Below, piece by piece: positions 1-41,373 of a stretch of DNA of 64,000 nt (the stretch's first letter is position 1; each line of letters opens with the position of its first letter). Origin of the DNA: Corallium rubrum. Taxonomy: Eukaryota > Cnidaria > Anthozoa > Scleralcyonacea > Coralliidae. The position numbers were made by a program, and so were the translations under genes. The notes under the pieces were generated by a model. The model was not told where the DNA came from and did not search any database. It saw nothing but the letters and a program-made list of their open reading frames with translations. The stretch lies in NCBI GenBank assembly GCA_964035015.1, contig OZ036000.1, forward strand, positions 6,367,209-6,431,208. Reading direction: 5' to 3'.

Positions 1-34
1 TGGACCCGTTTACAGGTAACTATAGAACAACCAT

Positions 35-251
35 CGAAATATAGTAAGGTTAGATATATTGCCAAAACAGAGAACGTAGGAGTCTAACGTTTCGAGCGAA
101 GGCCCTTCGTCAGAGAGAAACGTTTCCCTCTGACGAAGGGCCTTCGCTGGAAACGTTAGACTCCTATGTTCTTTGTTTCGGCAGTATATCTAACCTTGCT
201 ATATTTCGATTGTTGTTTCTACACTGCCTACGCAGCACGCTACTTTTATTA
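35..251. repeat. Foldback element flanked by 17-bp direct repeats
   Basis: Two inverted arms of about 70-100 bp meet near position 120. The right arm runs on to a segment reading ctgcctacgcagcacgctac. The 17-bp word aactatagaacaaccat stands at 18-34 and again at 252-268, so the segment between looks like one insertion. A single-arm relative lies at 57325-57420 and a fragment at 47318-47342. It sits in the intron before the first visible KSR exon. Confidence 0.6.
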
Positions 252-366
252 AACTATAGAACAACCATTTTGTTTGCGCTAGTTTTTTAGAGGCAATGAA
301 ATATCAGGATTTCGAAGAGAGCATTAAAATATAATGTTCATAAAATATGTTTCTATTATTATGCAG

Positions 367-8949
<8,583 letters not shown>

Positions 8950-9580
8950 CTGCTTGGAAAATTTCAGTCTCCATGCAAGCCACACATTCACGACTATACT
9001 AGCAAGTATGTAGTCGTTAAATGCGCAAGTCGCGGTTGGTTGCCCAGCTTTATCTCCAGGCACGTGGAGGACGCGTGAAAAGCGCGTGAAGTGTGCGTGG
9101 AACGCGCGTGAAATGCGTGTGTGATACGCGTGGAAGGCGCGTGGACTGGCTGCCCTGCAACGCTGCGCGCAAACTATAACACCTAGGGCATAAGCCTATG
9201 GCTTGCCTGAATTCAGTGTAATGTATCGATGTCCTTCAAAAGGCAATCTCTTCAACCATTCAAAATGGTCTATGACTGTTTATTTATATATTAGCCAAAT
9301 ACAAACATTTAGTATTGCAGAGCTGTTATTATATGGTAGCTCCCTCGGTTTTTACGCTATAGTGTCTAACTATACTGGACTAATGCGCTTCGGGTAGCCT
9401 AGCTTTTTCTCCTTTTGTCGTATGTTGACTAAATCTTCAGTAAGATTAACAACAATATCGCAAGTATACTTTTGTTGTTATTTACGTTTGGAAGGTTGTT
9501 ACCACGGCAACAATGGGCTTGAAAGTAGGAGCCAATTAAACTAGTCACCAGGGTGCGCACGGTCATAAAACTTAAGTGAG
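8950..9580. other. 3' flank of KSR and gene-free stretch
   Basis: No canonical AATAAA follows the KSR stop codon within this stretch. From 9058 to 9145 a degenerate series of short words around gcgtgnaa gives a locally GC-rich tract. No coding signal was seen. Confidence 0.4.
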
Positions 9581-10361
9581 CTACACGCGTAAAAATCTTC
9601 CAAGTTGTTATAGCATTGTTGCCTGAACAATGCTGTAACAACTTGCAACAATGCTGTAACAACTTGCAACAATGCTGTAACAACTTGCAACAATGCTGTA
9701 ACAACTTGCAACAATGCTGTAACAACTTTCAACAATGCTGTAACAACTTGCAACAATGCTGTAACAACTTGTTGACATGCATGTGAACAACATTGATAAA
9801 TGAACAACATTGTTCATCATTGTTTCAACAACCGTTGTTCACGCATGTTGTAACAACCGAAGAACATGTTGATACATCATTCATCGTTGTTATTTCGTCA
9901 TGCTGTTACAACATGTTGTATCATGTGCGAACAACGTTGTTGGCTATAAAAATGTGCTGTTGGAACAACTTGTTCATGACTGTTGATTTATCCGTGAACA
10001 AGTTGTTCGAACCATAAGTGAACAACTTGTTGGCAACTTGTTCACGGCGAGCAGCACAACATTGTTCACGCCTGTTGACAACCGTGAACAAGTTGTGCGT
10101 TTTCACGCATTTACTTGTTCGCACATGCAACAATAGTGAACATGGTTGATGTATCAACACGTTCTTCGGTTGTTACAACATGCGTGAACAACGGTTATTG
10201 TTTCATCAAGCTGTAACAACTTGTTGAAACAATGATGAACAATGTTGTTCGTTTATCAATGTTGTTCACATGTCAACAAGTTGTTACAGCATTGTTGCAA
10301 GTTGTTACAGCATTGTTCAGGCAACAACACTGTAACAACTTGCGAGGATTTTACGCGTGTA
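9581..10361. mobile_element. Foldback element with ctacacgcgtaa ends and 21-bp internal repeats
   Basis: The ends are inverted (ctacacgcgtaaaaa at 9581, ttacgcgtgta ending at 10361). Inside the left arm a 21-bp unit based on caatgctgtaacaacttgca is repeated about seven times (9628-9775). The right arm carries the complementary words, so the whole element can fold into one long hairpin. A second copy lies at 27281-27725. No coding capacity was seen. Confidence 0.75.
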
Positions 10362-10492
10362 CCTGAGTAAAGGCTCTTTTCCACTCATCGCAGAAACTAG
10401 TTTGCAGCTCGCTGCAAGTCAGTTTGCATATAATTAAAAACAACTCACAGTACTTGTTTTCTCTTGAGTTCTTTTTAATGAGATACTAAAGA

Positions 10493-11041
10493 CTTATTAA
10501 CCGAGTGCGAGGTCTGTACGGGAAAGTATTTGCCTGAGATTTTCGTACAGACCGAGCGACGAAGCAGCGAGGTTTATGCGATAAAACCGAGGGCAAATAC
10601 TTTCCAGTACAGACCGAGCAAACGAGGTTAATAAGGAATTTATTATATGGCTATTGGTTCATTTTATTTTTAAGCTTCGAGCGTTGTTTTCGTCTTCGGA
10701 GTATGCTGTTTACCTTACCTGTTGACTTTTTCGTGTCGCTTCTTGGCCTTCTTATTTACACCAGATTGACTTTTATTTGTCGTGTTTTTAGATAAACAGC
10801 TTTAAAGAAAACCAGCAGTGATGTTCCAACACATTTTATTGTTCAGAATATTTGAATAAAGATACCTATTTCTCTTTTATTTGTTTTCAAATCAACTCAG
10901 AAATGTTCCCGCCAAAACTTACAGGGCCGAGAAAAAAGCGTATTGACCGGTCGGTCAATATCGTAAAATCCCGACTCTCAGGAACCAATCAACGTGCGTC
11001 GTTTTGCGTACGGACCGGAAATCAAACCCAGCCATATAATA
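10493..11041. mobile_element. Composite foldback element, near-identical to 60015-60569
   Basis: A 140-bp palindrome with cttattaacc ends (10493-10635) is followed at once by a 400-bp segment with ttattatatggc / gccatataataa inverted ends. The same composite is found at 60015-60569 with few changes and as a diverged copy at 31465-31987; a right-end fragment lies at 59299-59421. It is non-coding. Confidence 0.75.
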
Positions 11042-11619
11042 AAAGTTACTTATATCTCATTAAAAAGAATCATATCACACAACGAGCAAACAAGCACTGG
11101 GAGTTGTTTTTAATTGGATGGAAACACTCGCAGCGAGCTGGTTTTTGCGATGACTGGAAAAGAGCCTTAAGTTAAAACAACAGTTGCCCCGCGAGAAAAA
11201 TTGTTTGCCTATCGCGTTGTTTTTGTAATATTTCTGTAAAAACATTTTGAAACATTCCTTGCGGATAAGGAGAAATTTCTAAAAAAAGCGAGGAAAATTC
11301 TGAGAAACTTCGGGAAAAGTTTACGAAAGCCCGAAGCTTTGCTGGACTGTTTTGTAAATTACACTTTTTTCATATAGTGTACTGAGTTTTTTGTAGTTAT
11401 AGATTTTTAACAAAACAGGGTGTTAAGAAACATGCCTACACTGACATGAGTAGTCCCAAAAGATATTGATTTGAACCCAATTAAATGCCGACATTTCTGA
11501 TGAAGTGTGAAATTCATTTGAGTTTTGTGTGTAAAAAGTATTTAAATCTTGAGGGAAACTTTGTAATACAGAGAGTGGATAAAATATTAGAGTATAAATT
11601 ATACAATAACATTCATAAT
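11042..11619. other. Intergenic stretch without recognised content
   Basis: AT-rich sequence between KSR and LONP1. I see no exon and no clear repeat. Confidence 0.4.
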
Positions 11620-12062
11620 CACATGATCGCCTCGGATTCTTTTGTTCTCCGAGGAATGTAGACCTCGTATTTCCCTCATTGCTTATGCACGAGGGAAATT
11701 TTTCCTTTGTCGTCTAATTTTCCCGTGTATGTCGATGAAGGAAAATTAGAAGACAAAGAAATCCTTTGTCGTCTTCTAAATTTTCCGCTTGCATATATTT
11801 TCCCTCATCAACATGCACGGGAAAATTAGATGCAACTTCTCTGATCAACCGTGTAAATTTCCTGTCGGTAAGATTCTCAAAGTTTTCCTCGGCGATCATA
11901 ACATTACAAACTAATAACATGGCTTTTCGTGAAATGAGCGATTAAATTTCCCCTTTGCCTCGGGAAGATTTGTAACTGAAGTCCGAGGGCCTGCGGCTCT
12001 TGGACTTTCTCAAACCTTCCCTCAGCTGCGGGATAATTTAATCGCTAATTTCCCTCAAGTCA
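11620..12062. repeat. Intact copy of the gatcgcctcgg foldback element
   Basis: This is two consecutive palindromic halves, one built on gggaaaattaga words and one on gattaaatttcccctttgcc words. The same element occurs at 16318-16601 plus 18389-18563, where it is split by a later insertion. This copy shows the uninterrupted arrangement. Confidence 0.7.
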
Positions 12063-12389
12063 TGCATGTTATTACTTATAAGTATCGAAATTTTTGACTT
12101 TTTTTCTATTTACAAAAAGTGCTTCAAGGTTTGTTAGAAGTTAAGATTTACTTGTGGAACTTTTTATTTTGTTAAATAACGGTTTTACGTTGTAAAAGGG
12201 TAATAAAATAAAAAATACAAAGAATAAGTGTCGGTGTGGTAATTTCAAACTTTAAATAAGCACATAACCGGAATTTATAAACCTATATATTATTTATCAG
12301 GATTTTAAAGTATACTCGTTTGTATTTCTTGCTTTAAATATGACTTAGAAAGTCCAAGGGGACGGGGTATTTAAGATTTTCCCCCCTTT

Positions 12390-13060
12390 TGTGACGTTAT
12401 GTCACGAAAGATTGTTGAATTTCAAGACTGAAGTTGTTGTGTTTCACGAAATTATTGTGGTCTACCAAATACGTTATTGTATTTTACCATGATTTTACGA
12501 AAGATTGTTGTATTTTACGAATCGAAAGATGCTGTTATATTTTATGAAAGATCATCATGTACAGTTTACGAAAGATTGTTGTATTTTTTGAAAAAAGTGG
12601 TGTATTTTACAAAAGTTGTTGTGCTCATCAGTTTCACGAAACTGTTGTGTTTCACGAAAGATTGTTGTGTTTTACGAAAGACAGTGCCGTGTTTTACGAA
12701 AGACTGCTGTTTTTTCACGAAAGTTGTGTTGCACGAACGACTTAGTTCTGAAACCGATTTTGAGAGAGTCGCGTTTCCGACGAATGAGACCGCCTCTTTT
12801 TTAACGAAAGAGAGTCGCGTTTCACGAAAGACTTCTTTTTACATGAATAATTGGAGTTTCGCGTTTCACGAAAGACTTCTTTTTTCACAAGAAAGTGTCG
12901 CGTTTCACGAAAGACTCTTTTTTTTCACGAAGAGTGTTCGCGTTTCACGAAAGACTTCTTTTTTTCACGAAAGAGTGTCGCGTTTCACAAAAGATTTCTT
13001 TTTTCACGAAGGAGTGTCGCCTTTCAGGAAAGACTTGTTCTTTCACGTAAATTGTGTTGA
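12390..13060. repeat. Degenerate minisatellite based on tttcacgaaagac
   Basis: About 670 bp of imperfect units of roughly 20-40 bp, each containing cacgaaag or tacgaaag. An open frame of 219 codons runs through it, but its composition follows the repeat, so I do not call it a gene. It lies between KSR and LONP1. Confidence 0.85.
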
Positions 13061-13179
13061 ACGAACGCTTTTTTGTATCTGCGCAGCAGATATATTGCTA
13101 TCGTGTTGTGTGTGTGTATGTATGTATGTGGGTTAGCTTTTTTGGGTAACCATTGACCTGTAGTGTGTGCTGTGGTGTA

Positions 13180-13640
13180 ACAATATTTCGTCCGCCATAT
13201 CACGAAGTCCTCCGAAGCGACAAAGTTTTGGATTAAAATACTACGATTTTCAGGGTTCTATTCTATACGATTTTTTCAAATTCACATATCTTGTACATAA
13301 TTTAACGTTCTATCTAACTGTACGAATTTCGTGAATGGCACAAACCTACAGACGATTCAGGGATACTTTTAATATGATTGCGTTTGACCCGATAATTGAC
13401 ATTTGATATTTGGCGCTCATCTCAGTTCAAATAGATTTTTCTCCGTTACTATTCTACTAATTTTTAAATTCACATTTGTTGTACAGAATTAACGCTCTAT
13501 CTAACGGTATAAGTTTCCAAAATGGCACAAACCTGCGGTGTCCGGCTCAACAGCTGTATTGGGGTATATCTTCAGTTAGCCATTAAATTCTATATTTCCG
13601 ACAAAGCTTTGCACTAAAACATTTCGGAGACAGGGGGGAT
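13180..13640. repeat. Diverged tandem copies upstream of LONP1
   Basis: Blocks at about 13240-13360 and 13430-13550 share words such as aaattcacat, cgttctatctaac and atggcacaaacct. A third partial block follows at about 13590. These look like old duplications of about 190 bp. Confidence 0.5.
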
Positions 13641-13784
13641 ATTGCTGATAAAACTGGTAAGTATTTTTAACGTGACTTATAGTAAACTTTTGTCTGTGAT
13701 CTACCACAGTTTTTCTGAGTCATGATAAAAAATTATTTTGGTCAGAGAATTGAAAGTGTACTTTCTCTGATCTTTAATTATCTT

Positions 13785-13872
13785 ATAAGATCTCGATAAA
13801 ATCTTATAAGATCTACGTGTAAAAATCTTATAAGATTTTTCTTAAGATCTTACAGGATTTTCCAAGATCGCA
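13785..13872 (+). promoter_or_regulatory. Cluster of atcttataagat palindromes 100-190 bp before the LONP1 start
   Basis: The palindrome atcttataagat occurs three times with a step of about 20-24 bp, followed by an imperfect fourth (aagatcttacaggatttt). It lies between the upstream repeats and the first LONP1 ATG. A regulatory role is inferred from position and symmetry only. Confidence 0.3.
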
Positions 13873-13973
13873 TGGGTTTGGCGCAGATACATGTACGCAT
13901 AGCGGACCTTTTGTTTAGAAACTGATTTGGTGTAATGAATGGACTTTGCCCGAGCGCATGCTTGGGAACAAAC

Positions 13974-36760
<22,787 letters not shown>

Positions 36761-37034
36761 GTGCAATGAAAGAATATGATCGAAAGAAGTCGCCAGTCGA
36801 GAAATAATTAACAAATATGGAGATCGGAACACCTGTTATGCTCCGAATACCGCGGGAACGGGTGAGAGCTAATTTATCAACGTCGCTGCCAAACGTTCTG
36901 CGCCTGCGCAAGCTCTTGACTAAAAACAAAGAGCCGGAAACTATTGTTATTTGACGAGACTGCCACACGTTTCTGACAAATTTTAAGAATTTGGTTTAGG
37001 CACGTTTGGGGTTAGGATTGGGGTAGCTGTGTCA

Positions 37035-37730
37035 CAGCCCTAACTTGGTAAGAGTAAGGTCTGTGAACACTCGAGCGATTGCATGTTCCTGCATAAATTA
37101 TCCGGTTTTCCTCCCTCCGTAAAATCAACACCTAGGGGTTAGTTGGGATCCGTATAGTGGAGAATAACCTTGTAAGGGACCTAGAGTCCTATTGTTACTT
37201 CTCCTGTTACCGCCAGGTACAAATATTAATAAATAAAATAAAAATTAGATCCCAAGTTTTGGGGCAAAATACCTTAAAAATGACGTTTGTGGTCACTATT
37301 AAAACGACAATACAAGGTAAATCGAGAGACAGAGTCAGTAGTTGGTTTCATGGTTTGTAATATGTGTATACCTCAATCTCGTTCCCAGAGCCCACGTTCC
37401 CCACCCAGGAAACGAGAGACTCTGGGATAATCCGTCTCACATCGATATTTCATTGGCTGATGAACACAGTGAACTCTATGTAACTCTTCTTCCTGATAAC
37501 AAGACTCCTGTGATGGCGTGAACGGATTATCCCAGAGTCTCTCGTTTCCCGCCCACTGGGTAAGGGGAACGTGGGCTCTGGGAACGAGATTGGTGTATAC
37601 CTATGTTATTTTGGCGGATTTGATCATAATTAACATATTTAGCTCTAATATCGTCCCTAGTCTTTTCCCGGCAGGAACAAGCAATCGCTCGAGTGTTCAC
37701 AGACCTTACTCTCGTACCGAGTTAGGGCTG
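37035..37730. repeat. Foldback of about 700 bp with cagccctaact ends
   Basis: Arms of about 60 bp share aaggtctgtgaacactcgag and end in cagccctaac / gttagggctg. Inside lie the 219-bp element at 37374 and, at about 37100-37135, the body word of the 5S-like SINE. It starts 274 bp after the LONP1 stop codon; the stretch 36761-37034 holds the LONP1 3' flank without a canonical AATAAA. Confidence 0.65.
37374..37592. mobile_element. 219-bp element D with caatctcgttccc ends, 10-bp target duplication
   Basis: Inverted ends caatctcgttcccagagccc and gggctctgggaacgagattg are flanked by gtgtatacct at 37364-37373 and 37593-37602. An equal-length copy is at 59433-59651. The size of the duplication suggests a Mutator-like transposase. 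Confidence 0.8.
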
Positions 37731-37874
37731 GAGGGATAGTGTTAGGGTTAGCACTACCAGAAACAACCACGAACCTAAATAATATATAATATTTTATAAT
37801 CAATGGTGTATATGTATGCCGTTATGTGGACCTAACATGAAGCGCTTAGCCTGTCGTGTCAGACAGTGGCTGGA

Positions 37875-38455
37875 CCACTGCCACCATCACCACTACCACC
37901 ACCACCACCACCACTATTATCATCACTACTATCACCAGCAGCGCTATTACCACCACCGCCACCACTACCACCACCACCACTATTATCATCACTACTACTA
38001 TCACCAGCAGCGCTATTACCACCACCGCCATTACTACACCGTTACTACCCACTACCACCTACTACCGCTATCACCACCACTACCACCACCTTCTCTTCCA
38101 CGACCACCGCCGCTATCATCACCACCACTATTATCACCACCACCACCAGCGCTATTACTACCACCGCCATTAATACCATTACCACCTACCACCACCGACT
38201 ACCGACATCACAACCACTACCACCACCTTCTCCTCCACGACGACGACCACCACCACCACCGCTATCACATCACGACCACTACTATCACCAGCAGCGCTAT
38301 TACCACCACCACCATTACTACCACCATTACCACCGACTACCGCCATCACCACCACTACTACCACCACTACCACCACCTCCACAACCACCACTATCACCAC
38401 CGCGCCAACACCACCACCACCACCACCACCACCACCACCACCACCAAAGGCTACA
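37875..38455. repeat. CCA/TCA/CTA trinucleotide array
   Basis: About 580 bp of mixed ccacca, ccatca and ctacta units, with a longer block containing cagcagcgctattaccacca repeated four times. The frames through it read Thr/Pro/His-rich and are not genes. Confidence 0.9.
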
Positions 38456-38608
38456 CGTCTTAAAACACTAGTGAGAACCGGCGTAATATAATTTAAACAA
38501 AACCTTTTCGCTTTCATTCATTAAATATTAACTTTAATAAATCTACATGATGCTATTGGTCAGGTTGTAGTCACGTGGCCAACCAAGTGCAACATTAATA
38601 ATGATAAT

Positions 38609-39310
38609 CAATCTCGTTCCCAGAGCCCACGTTCCCCTTACCCAACGGGCGGGAAACGAGAGGCTCTGGGATAATCCGTTCACGGCATCACAGGATTCTT
38701 GTTATCCGGAAGAAGAGTTATATAGAGTTCACTAAAGTTCACTGTGTTCATCAGCCAATGAAATATCGATGTGAAACGAGAGACTCTGGGATAATCCGTT
38801 TCACATCGATATTTCATTGGCTGAAGAACACAGTGAACTCTATATAGCTCTTCTTCCGCACCCGATCCGCACGTTGTACCTAATAAACTACTAGACATTA
38901 TATACACATTGTATCCAGTAAGTTACTATTAACGGATTAAAACTCACTGCGCATCCCACAATGTTTGCCAAGAACTGTTGACCATAAATGACAAACACGA
39001 TTAGGGGGGTTGGTCGGGGAGGAGGAGTCTAAAAAAAGCCCCCGACACTTTTCAAGTTAGGGTTAGGGTTACCCCCAGGAAATCCACATTTTTGAGGGTT
39101 AGGGTTAGGGGGTTCGGGAGGGGAAGGGTTTCATTAATAACCTCTTTATTAAACAATTTCCAGTAACTTGCTGGATACAATGTGTATATAATGTCTAGTA
39201 GTTTATTAGGTATCACAGGATTCTTGTTATCGGAAGACAACGGATTATCCCAGAGCCTCTCGTTTCCCGCCCGCTGGGTAAGGGGAACGTGGGCTCTGGG
39301 AACGAGATTG
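38609..39310. mobile_element. Large foldback related to element D
   Basis: It has the same caatctcgttcccagagccc ends as the 219-bp element but is 702 bp long, with extra inner arms and two ggttaggg patches (39056-39112) that look like short telomere-type repeats. No matching target duplication was found. Confidence 0.65.
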
Positions 39311-39390
39311 GATCATACGTGTCACACATGTCACAAGCCACGGGGTTCAAAGTAGTGACAGGGAACTAGTTAAATATTACACGTTTGGGC

Positions 39391-39489
39391 CTCTCTCCTC
39401 CGCAGAGGCTTTATATTACATGACGCATGAGGGAATATTGTAATATAAAGCATGCGTCATGTAATATAAAGCCTCTGCGGAGGAGAGAG
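39391..39489. mobile_element. 99-bp perfect hairpin with 9-bp target duplication
   Basis: Perfect 39-bp arms (39391-39429 and 39451-39489) surround a 21-bp loop. The word cgtttgggc flanks it at 39382-39390 and 39490-39498. It lies 320 bp before the GT92 start codon. Confidence 0.85.
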
Positions 39490-39763
39490 CGTTTGGGCAA
39501 AAACAGTTCAATTTAACGTCTAAAATTTCTTTGATAAATTTCACTGATTTAGTGATTTGTTCGCCTGCTGTATTCGCAGGCTGGTGATTTGTTTGAAGAA
39601 ACGGGACTTTTTTGTACCCATCTGCTGTGAAAGGTTTTTCTTTCATCGTTCAAGTGGATTAATATTTTATTGCTTTCGCGAGATTTGCATAATTGCAAGT
39701 GCATTCTTCGTGCTTTTATCTCTGGTCGTACTTATTTGTCTCATGTCAAGCGTGAATTGAAAT

Positions 39764-39781
39764 ATGATTGGGGCGAACTAA
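39764..39781 (+). promoter_or_regulatory. Upstream ATG with a 5-codon frame before GT92
   Basis: ATG ATT GGG GCG AAC TAA ends 28 bp before the GT92 ATG. If the transcript starts upstream it would act as a small upstream ORF. The transcript start is unknown. Confidence 0.3.
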
Positions 39782-39809
39782 ATACGGCTCGTCGTCGACC
39801 GTAGCCTTG

Positions 39810-41108
39810 ATGCTAAGATACAAACGTCAATTTTACCAGTATTCTGCCCTTGTTCTTACCGCAGGTGTGTTGATTTTGATATTCAGTCGTTACACAACAA
39901 CTCATTATTTCTTCAAAGAAAAAACCCGTCTATCAAATGGCGGAAGAGTTGACGAAGTCTGGAGAAAGATAGACTCACAATTATACATCTATTCAGCTTA
40001 CTACGACCAGAGGGCGAATAAGAATGGCGTATTCGGTCAAGTCCAAATTATGGCGTTCGAGAAAAAGTCTTTGGTGGCAGCAAAATATTGTTACTTTCAA
40101 TATGATACTACCAGACTGTGTTCAGACGAGCCGGCTAAACATACATTGTTTAGAACCTACGAGCGTAGCCATCCGAAGGAACTCTATTACAATCCAAGCA
40201 TGTATTCTTGTGTGTTGCCGAACGCTGAAGTCCCTAACGCGGTCGGTATCTCTAGCGAAAAAGGTTGTACGGTGAAAACTTCACGAATTCGCGTGAATTT
40301 TAACAAGTGGTTTCCTGTGAAAGAATTCGGCGTATGTGTACATTCGCCTTTGTTTGGCGTGGACGACTACCAGTTTGTCGCTGGGTTTATTGAGTTACAC
40401 AGAATCTTGGGTGCCGAATGGTTCTCATTTTATATCTACTCCGCCTCTGCTCGTGTGTTAAAGTTACTAAGACGTTACCACGCTGATGGGTTGCTTGAAG
40501 TTGCAGCGAATTGGGGTAGGGGTATGCCGAATGCGAGATACTACGGCCAAGATTTGAGCGTTCAGGATTGCCTGTACCGTAACTTGTACAGGGTGAAGTA
40601 TTTAGTCTACGTGGATTTGGATGAAGTGATATTCCCTAATAAACACCCTAATTGGCACTCATTAATGAACGAATTGGACAATGGGAAAACGTTTGCCTTC
40701 TATTTCCTTCACGTTGCGTTATTTAATAACACTAGAGACCCACGCATCGCGAAGTTTCGTCAGAACTATGGCAGGTGTGACGCCAGCACTCTTCTTCAAA
40801 CTCCTCGTTTTTTATCGTACACAATACGTTCTACTAGGACGAATAAAAACAAATGCAAGCTTATCGTAAAACCACTTGCTATTCGTGCCTTACGAATACA
40901 CTGGGTGTCTGAATTCTTCGATCAGTATCGTAATAGATCCAAGTTCGTCGACGCTGAAGTGGCTTCGATGTTGCATTATCGAGTGCAAGGGCTCGACAAG
41001 TTTCGAAAACGGACTACAGTCTTTAAAAAAGTTCAAAGCTTAGCTCCAAAGGTGTTTCCTGGCCTCAAAACTCGCTTATGTCGGTTTGAGAAGGGAACGA
41101 GGGAATAA
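39810..41108 (+). CDS. GT92 (DUF23) family glycosyltransferase, single exon
   Basis: A 432-residue type II membrane protein of the GT92 family. Known GT92 members are Golgi enzymes that add galactose to glycans; this one's substrate is unknown. Residues 11-26 form one hydrophobic segment after a basic N-terminus, as in a signal anchor. The conserved core runs from about 172 (FGVCVHSPLFG), through FVAGFIELHRILGAEWF (about 189-205), to YVDLDEVIFPN (about 267-277), where DLDE at 269-272 is the metal/donor-binding DxD-type motif. RALRIHWV and a basic C-terminus follow. The frame stays open upstream to 39768, but the first in-frame ATG is 39810; its context is weak. No intron interrupts the frame. 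The family call is firm, the start less so. Confidence 0.85.
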   Translation: MLRYKRQFYQYSALVLTAGVLILIFSRYTTTHYFFKEKTRLSNGGRVDEVWRKIDSQLYIYSAYYDQRANKNGVFGQVQIMAFEKKSLVAAKYCYFQYDTTRLCSDEPAKHTLFRTYERSHPKELYYNPSMYSCVLPNAEVPNAVGISSEKGCTVKTSRIRVNFNKWFPVKEFGVCVHSPLFGVDDYQFVAGFIELHRILGAEWFSFYIYSASARVLKLLRRYHADGLLEVAANWGRGMPNARYYGQDLSVQDCLYRNLYRVKYLVYVDLDEVIFPNKHPNWHSLMNELDNGKTFAFYFLHVALFNNTRDPRIAKFRQNYGRCDASTLLQTPRFLSYTIRSTRTNKNKCKLIVKPLAIRALRIHWVSEFFDQYRNRSKFVDAEVASMLHYRVQGLDKFRKRTTVFKKVQSLAPKVFPGLKTRLCRFEKGTRE

Positions 41109-41336
41109 TTGTTACTCATGCAGATTAACAGACAAAAGCAAGAATGTAAATATTTAGATTCAATCCAAACATAAATTAACTCAATTAGCCTGCGAGCAGA
41201 CGTTCGCCCAAAGCCTACACATAAATCCTTGGTTGCAATAGATATACCAGGCGGGAAACGTAATTTGAAAATGAAAATAAGTGCCCAGCAAATAACTCTT
41301 AGACAAGACATAACTTCAAAGATAAAATTTAATTAG

Positions 41337-41373
41337 CTAACGTTTCGTTGCTTAAAGCGCAACATCATCAGAG
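41337..41373 (-). ncRNA. Hammerhead-ribozyme-like core, left arm
   Basis: On the minus strand: CTGATGA, one unpaired T, stem GTTGC/GCAAC with a 7-nt loop, then GAAAC. It is the inverted copy of the core at 42178. Stems I and III were not resolved, so activity is uncertain. Confidence 0.3.

Noticed and set aside
9628-9775. CRISPR-like array of 21-bp repeats
   Set aside because: There are no spacers: units are head to tail with complementary copies in the other arm, in a eukaryotic foldback element.
12477-13136. 219-codon frame rich in FTK and RLL words
   Set aside because: It follows a degenerate tacgaaagact-type tandem repeat; three overlapping frames show the same pattern.
37816-38471. His/Thr/Pro-rich frames up to 215 codons
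   Set aside because: Trinucleotide repeat translation only; all frames are equally open.
39055-39112. Telomere or interstitial telomere array
   Set aside because: Only two to three ttaggg units occur at a time here and at 49388-49410. They are far too short and lie inside a foldback.
39768-39809. GT92 start at the TTG codon at 39768
   Set aside because: A TTG start is not expected in an animal nuclear gene; the first in-frame ATG is 39810. The same reasoning moves the DDX59 start from 43472 to 43541.
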